DNA of 64,000 nucleotides. Origin: JAJECS01 sp965262745. GTDB lineage: Bacteria > Chloroflexota > UBA11872. The stretch spans positions 1,860,001 through 1,924,000 of the forward strand of contig OZ253558.1 of assembly GCA_965262745.1 (NCBI GenBank), written 5' to 3'. The notes beneath the pieces were generated by a model. It searched no databases and was not told the origin of the DNA. It was given only the letters and a program-made list of their open reading frames with translations. The position numbers were made by a program, and so were the translations under genes. This document shows, in pieces, positions 9,086-17,898 of the stretch. Every line of letters starts with the position of its first letter. Positions within the stretch are counted from its first letter, which is position 1.

Positions 9086-10015
9086 TCAGACGCGCGCCCA
9101 CGCCGCGGCAAAGGTGCGCTTGGCGTTGCCGATGATCTCGGCCGTCGTCTGGTCCGGCGCCGGCTTCATTTCAAAGCTCACCAGCGGCATCGGGGTCGGC
9201 AAATCCTTGTCGAAGTAGCCAATCTCGAACAGCGCGCGCAGGAATGCCGCCAGCTCGGGCACGTCGTTCTCTCCGCCCGGTTCCCCGAACACGGGATGCT
9301 GGTCGCCGTATTGCGGGTGGGAGCGATCGCTGATGAGACAATTGCCGATGTGGGCCTGAATGACGTGGGCCGCCGCTTTCCGCACGGAGGTCGGTGGGTC
9401 CTCACCCAGCAGCGGAAGATGGCTGAGGTCCAGACAGAGCCCGAAGTTGGGCGTGTCCGCGCGAACCATCTCACTCACGCGGATGCAGAGCTCGACGGGA
9501 CCGAGCAGCGAGCGCTTCTCGACCGCGCGATCAAACTGCTCGAGCGCGATCCAAATGCCGAAGCGGGCGGCGTAGTGGCAGATCTGCTGGAGCGAGTCGG
9601 CCAGGCGGCTCAGCGCCGGTTCAACGTCGTCGTCGGTCGACGGCGCCGAGTTGGGACCGTCGAGTAGCCCGACGAGCGGGGCGCCCAGCGCCTGGGCCTC
9701 ATCCACCCCCCGCAGCATGGCTGCAATGGCCCGCTGCCGCACCTCGGGATCGGCCGACGAGAGATCGAGCTGTTCCAGCAGGAGCGCCGGGTGCGCGCCA
9801 TATCCGAGCGCCAGACGAGCCGTGCGGGCACGGCGAGCCAGCTCCGCACGCGTGGCGTCGTCATTGACGTGGGTGACTTCGAGAGCCTGAAAGAAGCCGT
9901 CGGCGGCGAGCGCGCCAACCGATTCGAGAATTGGCCCATCCCCGCCCTGCAACTCCGGGTGCAGCATGAAGTGCACGATGCCCACATGCATATAGGCCTC
10001 GGGTGGTCGGTCCAT
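9086..10015 (-). CDS. Sugar phosphate isomerase/epimerase-like TIM barrel protein
   Basis: A 309-residue protein of the xylose-isomerase-like TIM barrel superfamily (AP endonuclease 2 family), which isomerises or epimerises sugars and sugar acids with a divalent metal. Metal-ligand-like residues appear in WIALEQFDR, LCLDLSHLP and VIQAHIGN, and near the end in VSFEMKP. Several longer in-frame starts exist, but GGGGGA seven bases upstream of the ATG at 10015 supports this one and keeps the gene clear of dnaE. It is transcribed in the same direction as dnaE, 79 bases downstream of it. The specific substrate is unknown. Confidence 0.75.
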   Translation of the reverse strand: MDRPPEAYMHVGIVHFMLHPELQGGDGPILESVGALAADGFFQALEVTHVNDDATRAELARRARTARLALGYGAHPALLLEQLDLSSADPEVRQRAIAAMLRGVDEAQALGAPLVGLLDGPNSAPSTDDDVEPALSRLADSLQQICHYAARFGIWIALEQFDRAVEKRSLLGPVELCIRVSEMVRADTPNFGLCLDLSHLPLLGEDPPTSVRKAAAHVIQAHIGNCLISDRSHPQYGDQHPVFGEPGGENDVPELAAFLRALFEIGYFDKDLPTPMPLVSFEMKPAPDQTTAEIIGNAKRTFAAAWARV

Positions 10016-10094
10016 CGCACGGTCCCCCATCACACGGCGCCGCGCGCATAGTGGACCGACCGGATGCGGCTGTCGAGGAGTGGGCTGGCGGAGG

Positions 10095-13000
10095 CTACGT
10101 GGAGTCGGAGGACGCGCGCTCCACCACGACGTTTTCCGCGTCGTATTCCCGGACCACATGCGCCACCAATTCAGGGCTGGCGCTCACGGACGTGCGCCAA
10201 CGCAACCGCGTCAACGCGCCATCGGGCGCCTCGATATGCAGGTCAAGCGGCACGTCACCCGGATGTGCGGCGGCAGCCTCATCCAGCCGGCGCAGCAGGT
10301 CAATGTCATGCCCCAGGTCCGGGCTGCGGCGCAGAATCACGACGACGCGCCGCGGCGCACCGCCATTCGGCGCGCCATTCGACTCGCCCGACGCCGAGTG
10401 CGCGGCGCCGCCGTTCTCCGTGGCTGCAGGTGCTTCCTCGGCGCCCGGAGATTGGTATTCGCTACCCGCGGCCTGCACGTGCACGCTGCCGACCACGGCG
10501 GAGGGTTCGGCTGGCAAGACTTCCTCGGACGTGGGGGCAGGCGCCGTGGCGTCTGAGACGCCGCCATTGACCGCAGCCTGGGCGTCCGCCGAAGTATCGT
10601 CATCAAGGCCGATGTCGCTTGGCTTTGCGGCGTCGCTCGCGTCGGCGTCATCGGCCGCGCCCGGGCGAACAGCCGGCATCGCCTCGTCGGCGGTCGCCGT
10701 CGCGTCCGCGGACTCGGCCGCGGTCGGCTCCGGCGGAAACAGGTTCTCCGCCACGAGTTGCATCGATCCGCGCCGATCCTCAATCTTGCCAGCGGCCACG
10801 ATCACACGATCAATGTCCAGGCGGTCGCCAATCTGCGCCCAGAGCCGCGGGAACACCACCACTTCAATCGTCCCCGGCGCATCCTCGAGGGTGACGATGG
10901 CCATCGTGTCGCCCTTCTGCGTGATGAGTTGGCGCACCCCCGCGACCAGTCCTCCAACCGTGAGCGTCTGGCCGACATGCGATGCGTCCAGGTCGAAGAT
11001 TTGCGTGTCAACGCTTGCGCGCAAAGCCGCTCGCACCTGGGGATTCGAGAGCGGACTGGGTGAGACGTGCAGCCCGAGGAGATCCTTCTCCCAGCGTCGC
11101 CGATCGACATTGCCGGCGGCCTCGACGTCCGGCAGCTGCGCGTCGTCGGTCTGACCTGCAGGCAGCGCCCCCATGTCGAACATCGAGGTTTGCCCCGACA
11201 CGCGGTCATGGCGGGTCTGCTGGCCGCGCTTGAATACGGATTCAAGCCCCTCAAGCAAGGCGTTGCGCTCACCTAGAGCGTCGAGCGCGCCAACTTTGGC
11301 CAGCGCCTCCAGGGTGCGGCGCGTCACGACGCGACCGTCGATCCTGGCGCACAGGTCGGCCAGTGAGGCGAACGGTCCGCCATCGTCGCGGGCGTCGAGG
11401 ATCGCCGCGACGGCCTGCTCCCCGACGGTCTTGATGGTCTCCATGCCAAACACGATCTGCTGGCCACGATGGACAAACGACGCACCGCTACGGTTGACGT
11501 CAGGCGCGAGCACCTCCAGGTCCAAGACCTCAGCCTCGGATTTGGCCCGCGCGACCTTGGCCAGGTCGCCGCTGTCGGTGACCATCAAGGCGGTAAGGAA
11601 TTGCACGGGATAGAGCGCCTTGAGCCAGGCGGTCCAGTAGGCAATCACGGCGTAGGACACCGCGTGCGCCTTATTGAACCCGTAGCCGGCAAACGGCTCG
11701 ATCAGACCGAAAACGTCCTCGGCGACTGACTGCGTGAGACCGTTGGCCACGGCCCGCTCGATGAACTCCGCGCGCTCCTTCTCCAGCGCTGCGCGGATCT
11801 TCTTGCCGACGGCCTTGCGAAAGCGATCGGCCTCGTCCCAGTCATACCCCGCCAGCTCCCGCACCACGCGCAGCACCTGATCGGCGTAGACAAGCACGCC
11901 GTGCGTCTCGCGCAGAATCGGCTCGAGCTTGGGATGGGGATAGACCGGCTGCTCCCGGCCGTGCATCGTGTCGATATAGCGGTCGATGTGCTGCATCGGG
12001 CCGGGACGGTAGAGGGCGATAATCGCGGCCAGATCGTCGATGGTCGTCGGCTGCAGCCGCCGCAGCGTCGACGTCATGCCGCTGCTCTCAAGCTGGAACA
12101 TGCCGACCGTGCGGCCCGACCGAAGCATGGCGAACGCCCGGTCATCGTCCAGCGGAATAGCCTGTGGCGCGATCTCGCGGCCCGTGTCCTTGCGGACGAG
12201 CTCAAGCGCGTGCGTGATGGTGCGGAAGTTCGAGAGCCCGAGGATGTCGAGCTTGAGGATGCCGATGCGCTCGATGGTCTGGCCCGTGAATTGCGCCACC
12301 GGCTGACCGTCGGCCGAGCGCATCAGCGGCACGTGCTCGACCAGGGGCTCCCGTGACACCACCAGTCCCGCGGCGTGCGTCGAAGCGTGCCGCGCCACGC
12401 CCTCCACCTCACGGGCCGTGTCGAGCAACCGGCGAATCTCGTCGTTGCCCTCATAGAGCTGCTGCAACTCCGTCACGGTCTCCAGCGATCGCTCGATGGT
12501 GAAGGGGTTCACGGAATTCACCGGAATCAGCTTGGCGACGCGGTCCACATCGGGCAGCGGCAACTCCATCACGCGGCCGACGTCCCGCACGGCCGCGCGC
12601 GCGGCCAGCGTGCCGAACGTCGCGATCTGGGCCACGTGATCCGACCCGTAGGTGTCTGTGATGTATTTGATGACTTCCTCGCGGCGGTCACTCGGGAAGT
12701 CGAGGTCCACGTCGGGCATGGATCCCTTGCGGCCGACCGTGAGGAAGCGCTCGAACATGATGTCGTGCTTGATCGGGTCGATATCCGACATGCCCATCGC
12801 GAAGGCGACCAGGCTGCCGTTCACGGAACCGCGCGGGGCCGTCAGCATCCCCCGCTCGCGGGCAAAGCGAATGATGTCGCCGACGAGGACGAGGTAGGGC
12901 GAAAACTCGGTCTTCTCAATCACGTCAAGCTCGTAGGCCAGCCTCGACTCATAGGCGGAGGGGACATCACCGGACAGCCGCCCACCTAGTCCCCGCTCAG

Positions 13001-13910
13001 CCAGGCCGCGCAGATAGCCAACGGCGTCGCTCCCCTCCGGCAGCGCAAGTTCGGGCATCGCGATGCGCCCGAAGGGAAGGTCGATGTCGCAGCGCTCGGC
13101 GATCGCCACTGTGTTGGCCAGCGCGTCCGGCACATCGGCGAAGATCCGGGCCATCTCATCGGGACCGCGCAGATAGAAGTCGCCCTCCATGCGCATGCGG
13201 GTAGCGTCGGAAAGCGCGCTCCCGGTCTGAATGCAGAGGAGCGTGTCATGAGCGTCGCGGTGCTCGCGCCTCACGTAGTGCACGTCGTTGGTCGCCACCA
13301 GCGGCAGCCCCAGCCCATCGGCAAGCTCCATCAGGCGCTGGTTCTGCCGCTCGATCACCTCCTGATCGGGCTGGCCGCATCGCTGGATCTCTAAGTAGTA
13401 GTTGTCCGGGCCGTACACATCGGCATGCCAGCGCGCCACCGACTCGGCGCGGGCCATGTCGTTCATCTCGATGGCGCGCATCAACTCGCCCGCGGGACAT
13501 CCGCTGAGACAGATCAGCCCCTCGCTGTGCTCGCGGAGGAGCTCTCGGTCTACGCGGGGGCGGTAGTAGAAGCCCTCCAGATGCGCGCGCGAGGTGAGCT
13601 TGACGAGGCTGCGATAGCCGGCGGCATCACGTGCGAGCAAGGTGAGATGGAAGGCCCGCCGATCAAGGGAGGCATCACGGTCGGTGCGGGCCCTCGGCGC
13701 GACATAGACCTCGCAGCCGATGAGTGGCCGGACCCCGGCTTCCTTGGCCGCCAGATAGAAGTCGGCGGCCCCGTACATGACGCCGTGGTCGGTGAGCGCG
13801 ACGGCGTCCATCCCGAGCTCACGGGTGCGCTCGAGGATCTCGGGAATGCGACAGAACCCGTCAAGCAAGCTGAACTCGCTGTGAACGTGCAAATGCGCAA
13901 AATCAGCCAC
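10095..13910 (-). CDS. dnaE: DNA polymerase III subunit alpha
   Basis: The replicative polymerase catalytic subunit, 1271 residues. An N-terminal PHP domain starts at LHVHSEFSLLDG. It keeps all nine metal-ligand positions of active PHP domains: H8, H10, D41, H42, E67, H88, C138, D209 and H211. The polymerase aspartates are in PDVDLDF (399-405) and in KLDILGL near 555. A helix-hairpin-helix and an OB-fold domain (TVGGLVAGVRQLITQKGDT, near 1010) follow. The C-terminal end is a long acidic Ala/Pro-rich linker (about 1080-1180) and a small conserved cap. The start is GTG with GGGAGG five bases upstream. A TACAAT -10 box lies just upstream. Confidence 0.97.
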   Translation of the reverse strand: MADFAHLHVHSEFSLLDGFCRIPEILERTRELGMDAVALTDHGVMYGAADFYLAAKEAGVRPLIGCEVYVAPRARTDRDASLDRRAFHLTLLARDAAGYRSLVKLTSRAHLEGFYYRPRVDRELLREHSEGLICLSGCPAGELMRAIEMNDMARAESVARWHADVYGPDNYYLEIQRCGQPDQEVIERQNQRLMELADGLGLPLVATNDVHYVRREHRDAHDTLLCIQTGSALSDATRMRMEGDFYLRGPDEMARIFADVPDALANTVAIAERCDIDLPFGRIAMPELALPEGSDAVGYLRGLAERGLGGRLSGDVPSAYESRLAYELDVIEKTEFSPYLVLVGDIIRFARERGMLTAPRGSVNGSLVAFAMGMSDIDPIKHDIMFERFLTVGRKGSMPDVDLDFPSDRREEVIKYITDTYGSDHVAQIATFGTLAARAAVRDVGRVMELPLPDVDRVAKLIPVNSVNPFTIERSLETVTELQQLYEGNDEIRRLLDTAREVEGVARHASTHAAGLVVSREPLVEHVPLMRSADGQPVAQFTGQTIERIGILKLDILGLSNFRTITHALELVRKDTGREIAPQAIPLDDDRAFAMLRSGRTVGMFQLESSGMTSTLRRLQPTTIDDLAAIIALYRPGPMQHIDRYIDTMHGREQPVYPHPKLEPILRETHGVLVYADQVLRVVRELAGYDWDEADRFRKAVGKKIRAALEKERAEFIERAVANGLTQSVAEDVFGLIEPFAGYGFNKAHAVSYAVIAYWTAWLKALYPVQFLTALMVTDSGDLAKVARAKSEAEVLDLEVLAPDVNRSGASFVHRGQQIVFGMETIKTVGEQAVAAILDARDDGGPFASLADLCARIDGRVVTRRTLEALAKVGALDALGERNALLEGLESVFKRGQQTRHDRVSGQTSMFDMGALPAGQTDDAQLPDVEAAGNVDRRRWEKDLLGLHVSPSPLSNPQVRAALRASVDTQIFDLDASHVGQTLTVGGLVAGVRQLITQKGDTMAIVTLEDAPGTIEVVVFPRLWAQIGDRLDIDRVIVAAGKIEDRRGSMQLVAENLFPPEPTAAESADATATADEAMPAVRPGAADDADASDAAKPSDIGLDDDTSADAQAAVNGGVSDATAPAPTSEEVLPAEPSAVVGSVHVQAAGSEYQSPGAEEAPAATENGGAAHSASGESNGAPNGGAPRRVVVILRRSPDLGHDIDLLRRLDEAAAAHPGDVPLDLHIEAPDGALTRLRWRTSVSASPELVAHVVREYDAENVVVERASSDST

Positions 13911-13938
13911 GCGGTGCCTCCCGGGTCAGCCGGCGGCA

Positions 13939-13944
13939 ATTGTA
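13939..13944 (-). promoter_or_regulatory. Probable -10 box of the dnaE promoter
   Basis: On the minus strand this reads TACAAT (five of six match TATAAT). It lies about 29 bases upstream of the dnaE GTG, giving a short leader that carries the GGGAGG ribosome site. No strong -35 hexamer is seen. Confidence 0.45.
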
Positions 13945-14029
13945 GGCACCGAACATATTGCGGACCACCCGGCGGGATTTCGACAAGCCGGCAGGGGCGC
14001 CCCCGGATGGGCGCGCGCCGCAGCCGGAG

Positions 14030-14106
14030 ACGGTGGCCCAGGCTGCGCGCAGCCTGAGAAATTCAACCGTGGCCAGTCGCACGCTGCACGCAGCGCGGGC
14101 CACCGG
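14030..14106. repeat. Two palindromic repeats in inverted orientation
   Basis: This is the main content of the roughly 300-base spacer between divergent dnaE and the MFS gene. Two copies of the interspersed palindrome family (core GCTGCxCGCAGC with flank GGGCCACCGG) lie about 25 bases apart in opposite orientation. The left copy begins CGGTGGCCCAGGCTGC and the right copy ends GCGCGGGCCACCGG. The whole segment could fold into one long cruciform or two small hairpins. Related copies occur at 37018, 38348, 39728 and 57413. Confidence 0.7.
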
Positions 14107-14213
14107 ATGGGGTCGCCGCGCTGGCACTAACTGACGCTGCCCCATCGCCGGTCGTCCATCGCGTGCGAGTACGCCCGTAGAATGGCGGCGCGTTCCATCT
14201 CTGGGGTCTTTGC

Positions 14214-15392
14214 GTGCTTCGTCCGATTCGCATGACCCCGTTCGGCTGGCTCGCGGCCGCCAACTTTGCCTTCGGCCTGGCCTTTGGCATCTACGGCACG
14301 ATCTTCTTCCCCTTCATCACCGAGGACCTCGGGATCAGCCCCAGTCAACTCGGCCTGCTGGAATCGGTCCGCGAGATTCCGGGCCTGCTCACGGTCGGCA
14401 TGGCCGCGCTGGTCATGACGGTGGTGGAGCCGGTGGTGGGGGCCGTGGCGCTGTTGCTCCTCGGGGTGGGATACCTCAACTATTTCCACGTGGATGGCAT
14501 TCCGAGCCTGATCGTCTTTTCGCTGGTGACCAGCGTGGGCTTTCACATGTGGATGCCGATATCGAGCACCTTGGCGCTGCGGCTGAGCCGCGTGTCGGAG
14601 CAGGGCAGCCGGCTGGGTCAGCTGCGCGCCGTCGCGGCGGTGGCGAATCTTGCCGGCATCGGATTCGTGGCGCTGGTGGCTGGAGTGGGTGGATTGCGAC
14701 CGCTGTTCGTGGTGGCCGGGGCGATAGTGATCGTGGGGGCACTGCTCGTGCTGCGCGTGCGAGGAGTACCGCACACCCGGCGTCCGCCGCGGATCTTGAT
14801 TCGGCGAGCATATTGGCTCTACTACGTGCTGTCCTTCCTCGACGGCGGGCGCCGCCACATCTTCATGACGTTTGCCCTGTACCTGCTGGTGCGTGATCAC
14901 GGATCGTCGGTGCAGACCGTTGCCATCCTCGGGCTCGTCAACGGCGTCATCAGCATCGCCGCCGTGTACCAGCTCGGACGCCTCATCGACCGGTTCGGCG
15001 AGCGCCCGATCCTCATGGTTGCCTACGGCGCGCTGGCCCTGATCTTCGTGGGTTACGCCATCATTCCCTTCGTGGCGGCGCTCTTCGTGCTGTATGTGCT
15101 GGACAACTTGTTTTTCAGCGCCGACATGGGGGTGACGACCTATCTGGGCAAGATTTCCGTCGACCCCGCCGATCTCAGGCCAAGTCTTGTCACGGGAATG
15201 ACGGTGAACCACATCGCGGCCGTCATCATTCCCATCACCGGCGGGATCCTCTGGGAGGCCTACGGGCACTGGGTCCCGTTCATTGGCGGGGCGATCCTGG
15301 CGGTCGCGTCGCTAGCACTAAGCTCGCGCATACGGGTGCAGACCGACGTGAGCAGTCGATCAGCGGTGGCCGAGGCCAAAGCCTCTCCCTGA
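14214..15392 (+). CDS. Major facilitator superfamily transporter
   Basis: A 392-residue polytopic membrane protein with about twelve hydrophobic helices in two halves, as in the MFS. Charged loops between helices (for example RLSRVSEQGSRLGQLRA and QLGRLIDRFGERP) match MFS cytoplasmic loops. The GTG at 14214 is preferred to the ATG at 14232 because GGGG lies about eight bases upstream of it. The substrate is unknown. It is divergent from dnaE and convergent with the PpiC gene. A second MFS gene of similar size is at 51.1 kb. Confidence 0.8.
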   Translation: MLRPIRMTPFGWLAAANFAFGLAFGIYGTIFFPFITEDLGISPSQLGLLESVREIPGLLTVGMAALVMTVVEPVVGAVALLLLGVGYLNYFHVDGIPSLIVFSLVTSVGFHMWMPISSTLALRLSRVSEQGSRLGQLRAVAAVANLAGIGFVALVAGVGGLRPLFVVAGAIVIVGALLVLRVRGVPHTRRPPRILIRRAYWLYYVLSFLDGGRRHIFMTFALYLLVRDHGSSVQTVAILGLVNGVISIAAVYQLGRLIDRFGERPILMVAYGALALIFVGYAIIPFVAALFVLYVLDNLFFSADMGVTTYLGKISVDPADLRPSLVTGMTVNHIAAVIIPITGGILWEAYGHWVPFIGGAILAVASLALSSRIRVQTDVSSRSAVAEAKASP

Positions 15393-15412
15393 GCAGCCGC
15401 GCCGCCTACCGG

Positions 15413-16534
15413 CTAGGGCAACGAGTTCCGGTCCGTCCAGTCGATGATCTCGGACGTGAGCATGTAGCTGATCGGCTGCTCGTCGGTGCGCTGGGCGAGC
15501 CATTGGTCCAGCTGCCCCGCTCGCAGCCTCCGGGCGTGCTCGGCGCTGAGGGGACGCGAATCGACGCGTTCCGTCACGCGGAGCAGATACCAGCCGAGGT
15601 TGCCTTCGAAGGGACCAACAAGCTCGCCCAGCGGCGCGTCGAACGCCACGAGGTCCCAGACTGGCGGGCGAATGCCGCGCGGAATCCAGTCGACCACCCC
15701 GCCGGCGGTGCGCGACACGTTGTCGACCGACACCTCGCGCGCCACGTCTTCAATCGTCTCGCCCTCCTCGATGCGCTGGATCACGGCGGGAGCGTCTTCC
15801 TCGCGGGCGAGCACGATTTCCACAGCCCGCAGGTGGGCGGGTGCGGGATTCGCCTGGGCGAACAACTCGTCGGAAAGTCGCTGGCGTCGCACGCTGTCCG
15901 CCGCGAATCGCTCAATTGAGACGTCGTCGAGACCGGTGGACGTTCGGAGGGCTTCGAGCGCAGCGTCCGCCGCGTCTTCACGATCCGGCGCCACGTCCGC
16001 CAGCGCCACCAGCCGCGCGCGCAGGTCAGCCGGATCTACCGCGCGCCCCTCAGCCGCCCAGGCGTCGCGAATCAGCGCCGCGTGCGCCAGATGGGAAACG
16101 CCATTGAAGATGACACCGGCGAGTTGCGCTTGCAGGTCGGCCGCGCGGGCCTCGTAGTCCTCGACCGACTCGTCGGAGTCAAGCGCGGCGATCTCTTGCT
16201 CCAACTCCAATCTCCGGTAGGCCAAGAAGTCGCGGTATTCGCTCACCTTGATCGGCTCATCGCCAACCGTTGCCACCGCCGAGTTCGGGAGGGCGACATA
16301 TTCGGCGTAGAAGACGCTCGCGACCAGGCTCAGCACGATGGCCGCGGCAAGGACGGCCACCACCGTCAGCCATTTCGTGGCGGCGGCCGTGCGCTGGGGC
16401 CGGCTGAGCATGCGCCAGTCCCGCAGCGCGACCATGAGGTCGCGCCAGCCGATGGTCCCGGCCCGCGGTCGTCGCTGCGCCCGTCGTCGGTCGCGCTCGG
16501 CACGGCGCCGCTGCGCGTGCGTGCGCGGTGCCAT
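15413..16534 (-). CDS. PpiC/SurA-type peptidyl-prolyl isomerase, membrane anchored
   Basis: A 373-residue foldase. A strongly basic cytoplasmic N-terminus (about 1-30) is followed by one transmembrane helix (about 54-76). A SurA/PrsA-like N-terminal chaperone region follows, then a parvulin domain at about 235-330 (AVEIVLAREEDA...GGVVDWIPRG...GPFEGNLGWYLLRVTER pattern). It would act outside the membrane on exported proteins. It lies 20 bases downstream of rpsR on the same strand and may be read through from the ribosomal operon. Confidence 0.8.
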   Translation of the reverse strand: MAPRTHAQRRRAERDRRRAQRRPRAGTIGWRDLMVALRDWRMLSRPQRTAAATKWLTVVAVLAAAIVLSLVASVFYAEYVALPNSAVATVGDEPIKVSEYRDFLAYRRLELEQEIAALDSDESVEDYEARAADLQAQLAGVIFNGVSHLAHAALIRDAWAAEGRAVDPADLRARLVALADVAPDREDAADAALEALRTSTGLDDVSIERFAADSVRRQRLSDELFAQANPAPAHLRAVEIVLAREEDAPAVIQRIEEGETIEDVAREVSVDNVSRTAGGVVDWIPRGIRPPVWDLVAFDAPLGELVGPFEGNLGWYLLRVTERVDSRPLSAEHARRLRAGQLDQWLAQRTDEQPISYMLTSEIIDWTDRNSLP

Positions 16535-16554
16535 GCGGCGCTTTCGGCTAGTCG

Positions 16555-16950
16555 CTACGCGTGCAGGCGGCGACGCACCACGTACGGCAACAGGGCGAGG
16601 TAGCGTGCGCGCTTGATGGCGCGAGCCAACTCACGCTGGTGACGCGCGCACGTCGACGTCTTGCGGCGCGTCTCGATGCGACCGGAATCGCCGATGAATC
16701 GGCGCAGGAGCTGCGCGTTCTTGAAGTCGATCAGCTCACGTGTCTCGCAGAAGTAGCACGCGCGGCGGCGAAAACCTCGCCCGCCGCGGCGCGGCCGTCC
16801 GCCTCCACCACCGCCCCCACCGCCACCGCCACCGCGACCACCACCCCCGGACGGCCGATTTTCGGGCGGCGGCGGGCGGGCGTCCTCGCGAACTTGCCGC
16901 GCCGCGGCGGGAGCGCCATCACCGGCAGGGCCGGTACTGCGGTCAGTCAT
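16555..16950 (-). CDS. rpsR: 30S ribosomal protein S18 with Gly-rich N-terminal extension
   Basis: The last 70 or so residues are typical bS18: ACYFCETRELIDFKNAQLL, then RFIGDSGRIETRRKT, then a conserved basic helix LARAIKRARYLALLPYV. The protein is 131 residues, while bS18 is usually 75-90. The extra N-terminal part is rich in Pro, Arg and a run of glycines near residues 36-58. It is the third gene of rpsF-ssb-rpsR, 27 bases after ssb. The usual partner rplI does not follow. Confidence 0.95.
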   Translation of the reverse strand: MTDRSTGPAGDGAPAAARQVREDARPPPPENRPSGGGGRGGGGGGGGGGGGRPRRGGRGFRRRACYFCETRELIDFKNAQLLRRFIGDSGRIETRRKTSTCARHQRELARAIKRARYLALLPYVVRRRLHA

Positions 16951-16977
16951 ACCGTGTCATTCCAAATCATTAGGCGA

Positions 16978-17466
16978 TCAGAAGGGCAGATCATCTGCCG
17001 TCACTGTGTCATCCGTTTCGGGGCGGCCGCTCGCTGGCGACTCGCCGCGCTGTTCGCGCCGGTCCCCTCCACCATCCTCGTCGCGCGGCCCATCGGAGTC
17101 TGGCCTGCCGCCGAGCATGATCATGTCGCGGACGACAAGCTCGGTCGACGTGCGGTCGTTACCCTCGCGGTCTTTCCACTCGCGCGTCTGCAAGCGGCCC
17201 TCGACAAACACTTTGCCACCGCGCCGGAGGTACTGATTGGCGGTCTCCGCCAGATGGCTCCAGGCGACGACGCGGAACCACTCGGTGCGCTCACGCTGCT
17301 CACCGTCCCGGCCGCGCCACGATTCGTTGACGGCGACCGTGAAGTTGGCGACCGGGGTGCCGTCCTGCGTGAAGCGCAATTCGGGATCGCGACCGAGATT
17401 GCCGATGATCTGCACCCGGTTGAGGCCACGCGAGCGCCCCCGCCTGCCGCCGCCATCCTCACTCAT
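16978..17466 (-). CDS. ssb: Single-stranded DNA-binding protein
   Basis: A 162-residue SSB with an OB-fold at about 14-115 (NRVQIIGNLGRDPELRF, then EWFRVVAWSHLAE, then VFVEGRLQTREW). A Gly/Asp/Arg-rich disordered tail ends in the acidic tip TADDLPF, the protein-recruiting end of bacterial SSBs. It starts with ATG overlapping the rpsF stop as ATGA, so translation is coupled. It protects single-stranded DNA in replication and repair. Confidence 0.97.
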   Translation of the reverse strand: MSEDGGGRRGRSRGLNRVQIIGNLGRDPELRFTQDGTPVANFTVAVNESWRGRDGEQRERTEWFRVVAWSHLAETANQYLRRGGKVFVEGRLQTREWKDREGNDRTSTELVVRDMIMLGGRPDSDGPRDEDGGGDRREQRGESPASGRPETDDTVTADDLPF

Positions 17467-17795
17467 CGCCGCCCGTCAGCGTCGACCGCAAGCGCTGGCG
17501 AGACGCCCTGCTCTTGGCGGGCAACCAGAAACCGCATCACGTCCTCGTTAATGCGCAATGATTGCTCGAGGTTGGTGATACGGGCCGGGTCGGCCGAGAA
17601 CTCAAGCAGCACGTAGTGCCCTTCGCGCTCGCCTTCAATTGAATAGGCAAGCTTGCGCTTGCCCCAGCTATTGACGCTGTTGACCTCGCCGTCCGCCCCG
17701 CTGATGTGATCGGCGACGGCGTCAATGTGGGCGGAACTGAGTGTGGGGATTCGCTCGGCGCCATAAATGACGACGAGCTCGTAATCGCGTGCCAA
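17463..17795 (-). CDS. rpsF: 30S ribosomal protein S6
   Basis: A 110-residue bS6 protein: ARDYELVVIYGAERI at the start, INSWGKRKLAYSIEGEREGHY-like core (here with VNSWGKRKLAY), and a final helix SLRINEDVMRFLVARQE. The frame stays open far upstream, but homology begins at a TTG at 17795 that follows GGGAAGG by about four bases, so that start is chosen. It is the first gene of the rpsF-ssb-rpsR operon. Confidence 0.9.
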   Translation of the reverse strand: MARDYELVVIYGAERIPTLSSAHIDAVADHISGADGEVNSVNSWGKRKLAYSIEGEREGHYVLLEFSADPARITNLEQSLRINEDVMRFLVARQEQGVSPALAVDADGRR

Positions 17796-17866
17796 GGGCC
17801 CTTCCCACTGGGTTTGCACGGCTCGCTGCACGCGGCCGCGCCGAAAGGGATTCTGTGTTCGCTGCC

Positions 17867-17872
17867 ATACTA
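17867..17872 (-). promoter_or_regulatory. Candidate -10 box for rpsF-ssb-rpsR
   Basis: On the minus strand it reads TAGTAT (four of six match TATAAT), about 70 bases upstream of the rpsF TTG, in the spacer shared with the divergent hydrolase gene. No good -35 is seen, so support is modest. Confidence 0.3.
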
Positions 17873-17898
17873 GCACGGGGTATTTCCGAAACCGGCGC

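Noticed and set aside
12375..12989. Long open frames opposite dnaE
   Set aside because: They are shadows caused by high G+C and have no plausible product or ribosome site.
16795..16860. CCACCGCC-rich tract as a tandem repeat or G-quadruplex regulatory element
   Set aside because: It simply encodes the glycine run in the S18 extension.
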